A stretch of DNA of 64,000 bases from Streptomyces inusitatus. GTDB lineage: Bacteria > Actinomycetota > Actinomycetes > Streptomycetales > Streptomycetaceae. A program made the position numbers and the translations under genes. The stretch covers positions 27,205 to 91,204 of the forward strand of contig NZ_BMWG01000029.1 of the NCBI RefSeq assembly GCF_014651115.1, read 5' to 3'. Each line of letters starts with the position of its first letter. Positions within the stretch are counted from its first letter, which is position 1. The notes beneath the pieces were generated by a model. It did not search any database, was not told where the DNA came from, and saw only the letters and a program-made list of their open reading frames with translations. Below, piece by piece: positions 32,466-39,864 of this stretch.

Positions 32466-33488
32466 ATGCGCGTCGCCGTGGTCGGCTCGGGCGCACTGGG
32501 AGCGGCGGTGGCGGACGAGCTCGTCCGCCGAGGTCTCTCCGTCGTGGTCTGCACGGCGGAGAAGTCCCGGCCGCCGGTGACGGACGCGGCGTTCGGCTGG
32601 CTCAACTCACACGGATCGGCGGCGGAACCGCCGTCGGACGCACGCGACCGGGACGAACTCGCCCGGTCGCTCGGCGCACTGCGCAACGCCACGGCGACAT
32701 CGCCGTTGCGCTCCATCATCACCTGGAACGGTGCCGTCAGCTGGGCATCGACCGCAGCCGCGACGGCTCGGTTCGCCGAGCGATCGGGCCCCGGCGTCAC
32801 GACCGTCGAAGCGGAAGCCCTACGGCAGCTCCTTCCCGGCCTGCGGGTCCTGCCACCGGTCGTCGCACACGCGAGCGACGAGGGCATGGTCGAACCGGAC
32901 GACCTGCGCCGCGCGTTCCTCTCCCGCGCCCGGGCCGGCGGAGCCACCGTCGTCGCCACTCGGGTCGATCGCATCCGGGCCCGGCGGGCCGGCGGCTACG
33001 AACTCCAGGGCGCCGGAGCGACACACGTCGCCGACCGGATCATACTCGCCTGCGGGACAGGGCTCCCCGCCCTCGCGGCGCAGCTCGGCGAACACATCGA
33101 AGTGCCCGGTGTCCCGGCCGCGCGCTTCACCTTCACCGCTCCGGAACTGCGCCTGGACCGAGTGATGTCCACACCGGATTTCGAGATCCGGCCATCCGCC
33201 CGACACGGCTTCGTCGGCGCCGAGGACGTGGTCCCGGGCGAGACCGAGACGGCGACAAGGGCGCGCGTACATACGTCCCTCAGCGCCGTGAGGGAAGCAT
33301 TCGGACTCCCGCGGGAACCGGTGCTGAGGAACGTGACCACAGGCGTCCGCCCCATCCCGCCCGGCAACGGCCTGCTCTGCGCACCACTGGCGAGCGCCCC
33401 GGGGGTCTTCGCACTGGCCGCACACCCCGGCGTGACGCTCGCGGCCTCGCTGGCACTGCGTACGGCGGAACACATCGAGAAATCCTGA
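32466..33488 (+). CDS. FAD-dependent oxidoreductase (D-amino-acid oxidase/glycine oxidase fold)
   Basis: This 340-residue flavoprotein has a Rossmann FAD motif at its start (RVAVVGSGALGAAVADELVRRG) and a DAO-type C-terminus (GVRPIPPGNGLLCAP, ALAAHPGVTLAASLA). Such enzymes oxidise amines or amino acids. ATG 32466 is chosen over ATG 32463 and over the longer frame from 32352 because GGGAGG lies 5 bases before it and the FAD motif then begins at residue 2. No operon partners are evident, and the substrate is unknown. Confidence 0.85.
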   Translation: MRVAVVGSGALGAAVADELVRRGLSVVVCTAEKSRPPVTDAAFGWLNSHGSAAEPPSDARDRDELARSLGALRNATATSPLRSIITWNGAVSWASTAAATARFAERSGPGVTTVEAEALRQLLPGLRVLPPVVAHASDEGMVEPDDLRRAFLSRARAGGATVVATRVDRIRARRAGGYELQGAGATHVADRIILACGTGLPALAAQLGEHIEVPGVPAARFTFTAPELRLDRVMSTPDFEIRPSARHGFVGAEDVVPGETETATRARVHTSLSAVREAFGLPREPVLRNVTTGVRPIPPGNGLLCAPLASAPGVFALAAHPGVTLAASLALRTAEHIEKS

Positions 33489-33658
33489 CGCTCTGCGGGC
33501 GGGAAAGCTGTCGGCCGTCTGACCGGCGCTGCTGAGCTCCGCGAGGCGTACGGCCGGAGCAGCTGCGGGAGCAGACTACGGCCCGGACCGCGCAGGAGGC
33601 CGGATCCGTGCCAGGGCGGACCGTCTGCCCGGGGAGAGGCGGTGCGCTGTGCCTCGAC

Positions 33659-33688
33659 TTGATAGGCAAGTGCGCACTTGCCTATCGT
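33659..33688 (+). promoter_or_regulatory. Promoter overlapped by a 26-bp perfect palindrome (ArsR operator)
   Basis: GATAGGCAAGTGC (33661-33673) is followed directly by its exact reverse complement (33674-33686). TTGATA (33659-33664) and TATCGT (33683-33688), 18 bp apart, form a promoter that the palindrome fully occupies. The expected transcription start coincides with the GTG of the arsR-type gene at 33695, so the message is probably leaderless and the regulator represses itself. Confidence 0.85.
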
Positions 33689-33694
33689 GTGGTT

Positions 33695-33997
33695 GTGGCC
33701 GACGACCTTTTCAAAGCCCTGGCCGATTCCACCCGCCGCGCCATCCTCGACGAGCTGGCGGAGAAGTCCGGACAGACACTGTTCGAGATCTGCTCGCGCC
33801 TGAGCATGAAGCATGGGCTCGGCATCTCGCGCCAGGCGATCTCCCAGCACCTCGCCGTGCTGGAGGCCGCCGGGCTCGTCGGGGCCAGGCGGGAGGGCCG
33901 CTACAAGTTCCACGACCTCGACACGGCCCCGCTGCGGCAGATCGCCGAGCGATGGCCCTTGCCCCGTACATCCGGACCGGAGGAGAGCATCCCATGA
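33695..33997 (+). CDS. ArsR family transcriptional regulator
   Basis: This 100-residue winged-helix repressor has LFKALADSTRRAILDELAEK, LSMKHGLGISRQAISQHLAVLEAAGLVGARREGRYKFH, the standard ArsR core. It lacks the metal-binding Cys motif of ArsR/SmtB sensors (only one Cys, in EICSRL), so it probably responds to an organic signal, as do many ArsR proteins paired with glyoxalase-fold proteins. GTG 33695 is chosen since promoter and palindrome end just before it. It overlaps the VOC gene by 4 bases. Confidence 0.88.
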   Translation: MADDLFKALADSTRRAILDELAEKSGQTLFEICSRLSMKHGLGISRQAISQHLAVLEAAGLVGARREGRYKFHDLDTAPLRQIAERWPLPRTSGPEESIP

Positions 33998-34386
33998 AGA
34001 TCCATCTGACCAGCGTCTTCGTCGACGACCAGACCAAAGCCCTCCACTTCTACACCGAGATTCTCGGCTTCGTGAAGAAGCACGACATCCCGCTGGGCGG
34101 GCAGGACCGATGGCTGACCGTCGTCTCGCCCGCCGAACCCGACGGCACCGAGCTCCTCCTGGAGCCCGCCGGCCACCCGGCCGTCAAGCCCTACCGCGAC
34201 GCACTCGTCACCGACGGCATCCCTGCCCATCAGTTCGCCGTCGACGACGTACAGGCGGAATACGAACGCCTGCGCGGCCTCGGTGTCCACTTCACCCAGG
34301 AGCCCCTGGAAATGGGTCCCGTCACCACGGCCGTCCTCGACGACACCTGCGGCAACCTCATCCAGATCGCGACAGAGCCGCGATAG
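33994..34386 (+). CDS. VOC (glyoxalase/bleomycin-resistance fold) family protein
   Basis: This 130-residue protein has two beta-alpha-beta-beta-beta modules: TSVFVDDQTKALHFYTEILG and HQFAVDDVQAEYERLRGLGV, ending TAVLDDTCGNLIQIA. Metal-ligand positions (His 4, Glu 54-type, His ~77) are partly present. Members are glyoxalases, dioxygenases or drug-binding proteins. It is coupled to the ArsR regulator (ATGA), forming a common two-gene actinobacterial unit, probably for detoxification. The specific ligand is unknown. Confidence 0.9.
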   Translation: MKIHLTSVFVDDQTKALHFYTEILGFVKKHDIPLGGQDRWLTVVSPAEPDGTELLLEPAGHPAVKPYRDALVTDGIPAHQFAVDDVQAEYERLRGLGVHFTQEPLEMGPVTTAVLDDTCGNLIQIATEPR

Positions 34387-34677
34387 CCGAGCCTCCCCGG
34401 AGCACGCCCTCCCGTCGTCCGAGCGCCGCCGATCAGATCCCACCCACCGGAATGCCGCTCACCGAAGCTCCTCCTCCGCCCTTGCGGCATCCTCCCGCGA
34501 GGCCGGTGGGAGCACCGCCCCCGCCACGACGGCCGGTTCCCCGTTCATCTGATCAGGCATGACGCCCACCGAGCAGATCGGGAAACAGCTCCACCCCGAC
34601 AAACCGCGACACATCATCACTGTATCCACGACTCCACGCTCGACTTCGGACGCACTCCTGCCGCCTCGCCTGCCTCG

Positions 34678-35313
34678 ATGGAAGACATGATGAGCGACAT
34701 CCTGCCCGCCTGGACCGCCGTCACCGACTGGCTGGCGGTGTACGCGCCCGCCTCGCACGCCACGCTACGGCCGGGCGTGACCCCGGCCGACATTCGTTCC
34801 ACCGAGAGCGAACTGGGCGTGAGCCTGCCCGCCGATCTGATCACGCTGCTCACGACACACGACGGAACGGTCGACGCCTCGACCCTGGACCGCGACTCGG
34901 ACGAATACGACCCCGGCCTCTTCCTCGCCCAGTACCACCTTCTGCCACTGGACAGGATCGCGGCGGTCCGCGACAGCGGAGGGAGCTCCGAGCAGTTCTG
35001 GGGCCCCTGGGTCCCATTCGCCGTCGCCGACTACTCCCTCCCTCCCTGGGACGGCCTGGCAGTCGACGCCACCGGCCGGCTCGCCGCCTTCAGCCTGGCC
35101 GACGGCGAACCGCCCACGCCGCACGCCTCCCCCGCACACGGAACCCTCTCCGAGTTCCTCAACGCTCTGGCCGAAGCTCTCACCCGAGGCACCGGCCCGC
35201 TGATGGACCGCACCACCCCCGGATTGCATCGGAGTGCACTGGTGTGGGGACCCTTGCCGGGCGACGGCGCCCCGTGGACCCCCGTGCATCCGCAGCGCGA
35301 TTCCACAGCCTGA
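34678..35313 (+). CDS. SMI1/KNR4 family protein
   Basis: This protein of 207-211 residues has the SMI1/KNR4 pattern: LRPGVTPADIRSTESELGVSLPADLITLL (family start IxxxExxLgxxLPxdyxxfl), a central aromatic loop around LLPLDRIAAV and WVPFAVADYS with GLAVDATG. In bacteria this fold often provides immunity to contact-dependent toxins, but standalone members of other roles exist, and no toxin gene is adjacent. The start could be ATG 34678, 34687 or 34690. Confidence 0.72.
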   Translation: MEDMMSDILPAWTAVTDWLAVYAPASHATLRPGVTPADIRSTESELGVSLPADLITLLTTHDGTVDASTLDRDSDEYDPGLFLAQYHLLPLDRIAAVRDSGGSSEQFWGPWVPFAVADYSLPPWDGLAVDATGRLAAFSLADGEPPTPHASPAHGTLSEFLNALAEALTRGTGPLMDRTTPGLHRSALVWGPLPGDGAPWTPVHPQRDSTA

Positions 35314-35513
35314 AGACGGGCGACGACCTCGTCCGCGCCGCTCGGTGTGCGGTTCGAGGGGCCGCCATGAATCCTGATGCTGTTACAAACCATTCCGGAA
35401 ACATGCCCTTGCAGGTCATCGTATTCTTGGGCTGCCTGCTCGTGCCATCGTCTCTGATCTGCTTATTTCCCAATCGACTTCGGGTGTTGATGCAGGCCGT
35501 TAAGGTCGTGATC

Positions 35514-35804
35514 ATGGAACCTATTAATCCGCTCAGTCTCGTTGACTGGGCGAAACGCAACGCTGTCCGTCTCGGTACTCCGATCAATGACTTGGTGACA
35601 CTGCGCCGCCTGATCGGGGGCGCACGCGTGGTTGCCCTGGGGGAGTATTCACACCAGATACGCGAGTTCGGACTGCTGCGTGAACAAATATTACGACACT
35701 TGGTAATGGAATGTGGATTACCGTTTACGTTGCAGAATTTGATGCCATCTCCGGCGGCGGTCAACGTGCCACATACCACGCTCACAGCAGACATCAACGA
35801 GTAG
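35514..35804 (+). pseudogene. Truncated erythromycin esterase family gene
   Basis: About 75 residues match the N-terminus of erythromycin esterase-like proteins (LVDWAKRNAVRLGTPINDLV, then LIGGARVVALGEYSHQIREF with the conserved GE-x-x-H motif, Tyr replacing the usual Ser). Similarity ends near HLVMECGLPFT, and the frame stops at 35804, while full-length members are ~400 residues. Codon use and GC are lower than in neighbours, consistent with acquired and decaying DNA. Confidence 0.6.
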
Positions 35805-36110
35805 CCCCCGCCGTTCTGCCATCGGCGGTCCACCAGGGGACCGCCGAGTTCCGCCACCAGTGCAGGACCTTCGACCGGACTGCGTTCCGAGGTTCGCCCC
35901 GGTCCGGTCAGCCTGGTGCTGGTGTCTGTTCCCTGCGGATCAAGGGCTGCCGGTTTGCCCGGACGAGAACAGACCGCACCGCGCTGACTTGGAAAAGGGG
36001 AAACGACTCCTTTTGGGAGCCGATGGGGAACGACCAGGTCGTGCTGGATCTATTCGATCGTCTCGCTGCCTGCGTGGCCTGGTCGGATGTGATACCTGGG
36101 GCCGAAAAGA
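35805..36110. other. Gene-free decayed segment
   Basis: No reading frame here is convincing. Base composition remains lower in GC than the surroundings, and short frames on both strands are interrupted. It is part of the decaying zone between the esterase fragment and the frameshifted gene. Confidence 0.4.
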
Positions 36111-36481
36111 TCACCGAGGTCCGGGAAAATCTGGGTAGTCCTTGAATTCCTTGGCTGCCCGGATCAGGAAGTCCAGCTTCTCTCGGGCCGGTTCTTCGCG
36201 GTCGGCCAAGAGCATCGCCTCGGCGTGCCCATAGGCGTAACCGATCATGATGTTGGCCGTGGTGTCGAATCGGCTTGACGGTCACTCAGGAACCCTAACG
36301 ATTGGTCGAGTTCGTCCTTCAGGGGGCTGCTGCGCGGATCGCTCGTCGGGGGTGTCCGCAGTGGTGTATAACCGAACTCGATCCACTCGGCTGCTGCCTC
36401 CTCGTCCACGCGCACGGAGCCTTCCCCGCTCGGCTTCGTTCGTTTGTTGCGACAGCAGTTGTCGATGGGTTTGGGCAGCAC
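36111..36481 (-). pseudogene. Frameshifted gene remnant, unrecognised
   Basis: On the minus strand a protein-like frame (EEAAAEWIEFGYTPLRTPPT ... LKDELDQSLGFLSD) ends early near 36245, while the continuation in another frame (SSRFDTTANIMIGYAYGHAE, then MLLADREEPAREKLDFLIRA, KEFKDYPDFPG) runs to a stop at 36111. Together they read as the C-terminal part of one gene broken by a frameshift. I do not recognise the family. Confidence 0.45.
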
Positions 36482-36587
36482 TTACCGATCTTCGGCGCGT
36501 TCGTTGTTCAGCAGTTTTGACGGCAGCCGAGAGTAAGTGAGTCGGCCCGCCCTGTAGTCCGACTCTGGTGGTCACTAGGTTCAGAGC

Positions 36588-36983
36588 ATGACGATCACGT
36601 ATGAGTGGCGGGGCGACGTCGACAACTCAACTCTCAACAAGCTGCATGCCGAAGGGTTCGATCATCCGGTCGGGCAGACGGACTGGCGTGCAAGGCTTCA
36701 ACGTCACAGTCTCGGCTGGGTCTGCGCCTGGGAAGATGATCGTTTGGTCGGCTTCGTCAACGTCGCCTGGGACGGCGGCGTCCATGCGTTCGTCCTGGAC
36801 ACGGTCGTGGCTCAGCGCAATCGTTCGAACGGGGTGGGAGCCGCGCTGGTCAAGGCAGCTGCTGAGGGATGCCGTGCTGCGGGGTGTGAGTGGCTGCATG
36901 TCGACTTCGAAGAGCACTTGCGATCGTTCTACTTCGATGCCTGCGGCTTCAGAGAGACGGCGGCAGGCCTGATCGCCTTGTGA
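36588..36983 (+). CDS. GNAT family N-acetyltransferase
   Basis: This 131-residue acetyltransferase has VVAQRNRSNGVGAALVKAAA (acetyl-CoA loop, about residues 73-92) preceded by HAFVLDT and followed by CEWLHVDFEEHLRSFYF and GFRETAAGLI, which matches the family. GC is a little lower than average. It is a single gene with a short, otherwise featureless upstream region. The substrate is unknown; small GNATs of this type often modify drugs or free amino groups. Confidence 0.86.
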   Translation: MTITYEWRGDVDNSTLNKLHAEGFDHPVGQTDWRARLQRHSLGWVCAWEDDRLVGFVNVAWDGGVHAFVLDTVVAQRNRSNGVGAALVKAAAEGCRAAGCEWLHVDFEEHLRSFYFDACGFRETAAGLIAL

Positions 36984-37035
36984 CCTTGGACCTCCTGGGC
37001 CTGGGACGTGTCCTCATGCCTGGGAGGGAGGCTCT

Positions 37036-37672
37036 TCAGCTGGCGACGTGCTCTTCGGCTCGGGCCCGGGTGCTGGCGAGACGGTAGGAGTCGGTGCCGG
37101 TCTCGATGATCGTGCCGTTGAAGGTGAGACGGTCGACGATGGCCGCGCAGAGGCGAGGTCGGTGATTCGTTGGACGTGATGGCGACGCTGTTCTTCTCCT
37201 CCTGCTCGGTCAGGACCTGAAACAGCAGTTCGGCGCCGTGGCGGTCGAGTTCCATGTAGCGGACTCGGTAGCCCTTCATGGCGGCCTCGGTGCCCAGGGC
37301 GATGAGCATGTGGGACTTGCCGGTTCCGGAGTCTCCGATCAGGCAGAGTGGCTGGCTCTTCTTGATCCACTCGCAGCTGGCAAGGGTGTGGACGGTGGCC
37401 GCGTCGATCTTCGGATTGGCGTCGAAGTCGAAGGCCCGAAGTGACTTCTCCCGCGGGAAGCCGGCTGCTTTGATGCGTCGTTCGGAGCGGCGGCGTGCCC
37501 GGTCGTCGCACTCGGTCATCAGCAGTTCGGCGAGGAAGCCGCGGTAGGTCATCTGGTCCTTGACGGCCCTGTCGGCGATGTCGTTGAACTCGTTGCGGAT
37601 CGAGGGCAGCCGCAGCAGGCGGCAGGCGGTGTCGATCGCGGCGTCGGCGGCCTGTGTTCCGTGCAGGGCGTC
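37036..37672 (-). pseudogene. IS21-type istB transposition helper remnant
   Basis: The IstB AAA+ helper is recognisable (AIDTACRLLRLPSIRNEF, MTYRGFLAELLMTECDDRAR, Walker A CLIGDSGTGKSHMLIALGTE). The protein then jumps from KGYRVRY straight to MELDRHGAELLFQVLTEQEE, skipping the ~40 residues that normally hold Walker B. After SNES a frame change follows, and the true C-terminus (LCAAIVDRLTFNGTIIETGT, DSYRLASTRARAEEHVAS) ends at 37036 in another frame. No istA partner is present. It is inactive. Confidence 0.87.
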
Positions 37673-38003
37673 AGCCGGGTGTGAATGGCCCGATACGAAT
37701 TGCAGCGCTCTCTGCGGCCTGTTCGTCACGTGCGGCAGAGAGCGGCCGAGCGAAGGGATCGCCAAGAACGCCGGTCAGCCGGATGAGCCCTGAATCTCCA
37801 CTGGTCTTCACGGACACGTAGACGGTGTAGCGGTGTTCCTCCGCGAACTGCGCGGCCCAGGCCAGGACTTCCTCAACGTCGACCTCGCCAGAGATCTCGT
37901 ACTCGTCGGAAACGGCATTCGCCCGGTCCCAGAAGTAGACACGGTAACGGGCGTGGTCCAGCTCCCAAGTGGTATCACGGGGGTCGACACCTCGAATATC
38001 CAT
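37671..38003 (-). CDS. Conserved hypothetical protein
   Basis: This 110-residue acidic protein begins MDIRGVDPRDTTWELDHARY and continues with RVYFWDRANAVSDEYEISGE, a style seen in small Streptomyces proteins often found on mobile elements. It is an alpha/beta protein without membrane segments or cysteines; the function is unknown. Its stop lies right at the start of the istB remnant, so the insertion may have landed immediately downstream. Confidence 0.75.
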   Translation of the reverse strand: MDIRGVDPRDTTWELDHARYRVYFWDRANAVSDEYEISGEVDVEEVLAWAAQFAEEHRYTVYVSVKTSGDSGLIRLTGVLGDPFARPLSAARDEQAAESAAIRIGPFTPG

Positions 38004-38373
38004 ACCAGGACCGTACTTGGCCTGCGGGTGGCGCTGCGTGGCGGTATCAGACCGAAGACCGGGTGCCCCGGCGTTCGTCCGGGCCGGCTGGCAGTGCGTG
38101 CCTGATACCCCCGCGCCTCGCGGTACTGGGCGGGCTCGGCGCGGGCGGCTACGCGGCGGCCGGGAAGCGCCGTGGTCGGGCGGCCTGCTGCTTGATGAGG
38201 GCGGCGAGGCGGGGCGGGAGGAGGACGGGCTGGTGGGCGAGGACGAGGTAGCCGCCGGCAGGAGGTCCCTGTGGGGCCCTGAGCAGAGCCTGCGCGCAGT
38301 AGCGGCCATGGTGTGCCGAAGGGCTTCGAGGGCAGGGGGGCGTCGGCCTCGGCTCCGGCCGGTGGGATGGGTT
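38004..38373. other. Gap with residual coding traces
   Basis: No intact gene is seen. On the minus strand, 38160-38290 encodes fragments such as GYLVLAHQPVLLPPRLAALI ending in a stop near 38156 that resemble the tail of a recombinase- or regulator-type protein, but they are broken and cannot be assigned. Confidence 0.3.
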
Positions 38374-38721
38374 CTACTCGGGGGTGGTGGTGTAGGCGCG
38401 GACGGGGAGTTCGCCGATGTTCCTGTCCGACTGTCCGGGGTTCAGTACGGCGAAGGGGATCTGGCACTGGGTGCCGAGGTAGAAGGTGATGACGTGTCCG
38501 GAGCTCTCGTGGTTCACGGCTGAGCCTTTGGGCGGGATGGCGGTGCAGGTGCTGCCGACGTCCTTGAGCTCGTCGGCCGGGCCGCGGTAGAAGGCCCGTT
38601 CGTACGCGATGCCGATCACGCTTACGGCCCCAGAGGCGCCGACTGCGGGAGTGGCGGCAGCGCCGGTGAGCGCTGCCGGAATCATCGCGAGCGCGGCGAG
38701 ACGACGGGTGGTCCGTGACAT
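38374..38721 (-). CDS. Small secreted protein
   Basis: This 115-residue protein has a clear Sec signal peptide (MSRTTRRLAALAMIPAALTG, cleavage after AVGA near residue 31). The mature ~85 residues carry two cysteines (STCTAIP and TQCQIPF) likely joined in a disulfide. ATG 38721 is preferred (GGAAGGGA upstream); a longer frame to 38799 would bury the signal peptide. It has no recognised domain. Confidence 0.8.
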   Translation of the reverse strand: MSRTTRRLAALAMIPAALTGAAATPAVGASGAVSVIGIAYERAFYRGPADELKDVGSTCTAIPPKGSAVNHESSGHVITFYLGTQCQIPFAVLNPGQSDRNIGELPVRAYTTTPE

Positions 38722-39231
38722 GAGAGTCCCTTCCATAGGGGGATGCTCTGCGGCGGCCTTTACCGGATCCTGCTCCTGAAGTGTCGCAGGGGCACTCACG
38801 TGACCACAGAGGTGAACAGGCCAGATGCGCCCAAGGCCTCAGGAGCGGGGCCGCCGGGTTGTGTCACGGTCTGCCCCCAGCCGCCCGCCAGACCCTGCTC
38901 ACGCATGAGGGCGCGCATTCTGCGCCGAACTGACCTATCGCTGAACGGCCGCCCGCCAGAACGGGCGCACCCCCCACCTCGGTTCAGCCCGCGCAGGAGA
39001 CCCCGACTTCAGCTGAAGAAGTGTGAGGTCGTCGGCGAGGCGGCGAGCGGGGACGACTCCACCCAAAGGCGAACAGCTGGCAGTTGGCGGCTGGAAGGTC
39101 AGGGCGACCCGGTGACGTCCCGTCATGTTCCTTTTGCCCGAGAGGGGTCGATGCCTTCCAGCCGCACCCTGCTGCTGCCCGTCATGCCCGACGCCCTCGA
39201 CACTCCGCGACCCCCTGCTGAGCCGGGCGGT
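38722..39231. other. Intergenic region, nothing assignable
   Basis: About 510 bases with no convincing gene on either strand; plus-strand frames lack family resemblance and good starts. It contains the upstream region of the secreted protein gene. Confidence 0.35.
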
Positions 39232-39492
39232 TCAGCAGGGCATGGTCACCCAGCGGTGGACCGTCCAGTCATAGCGGCCGATCGTGCCGGGGCGGATCGA
39301 TGTGAACGTCACCCACTCGTCGCCACTTTCCCCGTCGCCGTCGTCGACCGGGTCGTCAAAGGGGCTCGGAGCCCAGGAGGCAAGGATCCGGCCCTCCTCC
39401 GCCTCGACCACCCAGCGGGAGATGCGGCGTTGTTCGGGGGAGAGGCGGCGGTGGGCGGCAGTGAAGCGGTGCAGAGCCTCGTACGTGGGCAC
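39232..39492 (-). CDS. Hypothetical protein with strong ribosome-binding site
   Basis: This 86-residue protein starts (M/V)PTYEALHRFTAAHRRLSPEQ and continues with RRISRWVVEA, a style shared with small cytotoxin/toxin-like actinobacterial proteins (PTYEALPRF...). The second half, SPFDDPVDDGDGESGDEWV, is acidic and unlike those, so it may be a divergent or fused form. GTG 39492 has GGAGG at ideal spacing (39498-39502). A terminator-like hairpin stands only 10 bases before that site. Confidence 0.62.
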   Translation of the reverse strand: MPTYEALHRFTAAHRRLSPEQRRISRWVVEAEEGRILASWAPSPFDDPVDDGDGESGDEWVTFTSIRPGTIGRYDWTVHRWVTMPC

Positions 39493-39512
39493 GGTGTCCT
39501 CCGGGCAGCACG

Positions 39513-39539
39513 AAAAAGGCCCCCGGCGTTGCCGGGGGC
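39513..39539 (-). terminator. Intrinsic terminator directly upstream of a ribosome-binding site
   Basis: GCCCCCGGC (39519-39527), loop GTT, GCCGGGGGC (39531-39539) make a perfect 9-bp stem. On the minus strand it is followed by CTTTTT (39513-39518). It points leftward into the 39492 gene, whose ribosome-binding site begins 10 bases further on, so it either ends an upstream transcript or acts as an attenuator. Confidence 0.75.
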
Positions 39540-39779
39540 GGTGGGTGTCTCGCTCGGGTTGGGGCGTGGCTGGTGGCCCTCGTGTGGGGGAGTGGTGTGT
39601 GAGGGTGTGCTGGATACCGCTGGTGGCGCTACTTGGTCTTACTCGGCGTTTTTGAGGTGTGTGGTGCTGGTGTGGTGGTTGCCGCGCAACATTTGCATGG
39701 CCTGGCCGGTGTCCGCCCTGTGGGTGTGATGCCGCTCATTCAACCGCCTGCCAATGACATCGGCGGCCTTCGGACCGGG

Positions 39780-39817
39780 GGCGGAGATCGCCTGTCGAAC
39801 AGAAGGCGATCTCCGCC
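39780..39817 (-). terminator. Terminator hairpin downstream of membrane protein gene
   Basis: GGCGGAGATCGCCT (39780-39793) pairs perfectly with AGGCGATCTCCGCC (39804-39817) around a 10-base loop, ~50 bases past the end of the PH-domain membrane protein gene. Confidence 0.65.
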
Positions 39818-39864
39818 GGGGCTCTCCCGGACATGATCAGCGGTACTTCTGAACAGCCCACGCC

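Noticed and set aside
34678..35313. Immunity gene of a contact-dependent toxin system
   Set aside because: The SMI1/KNR4 fold fits, but there is no toxin, effector or secretion gene nearby.
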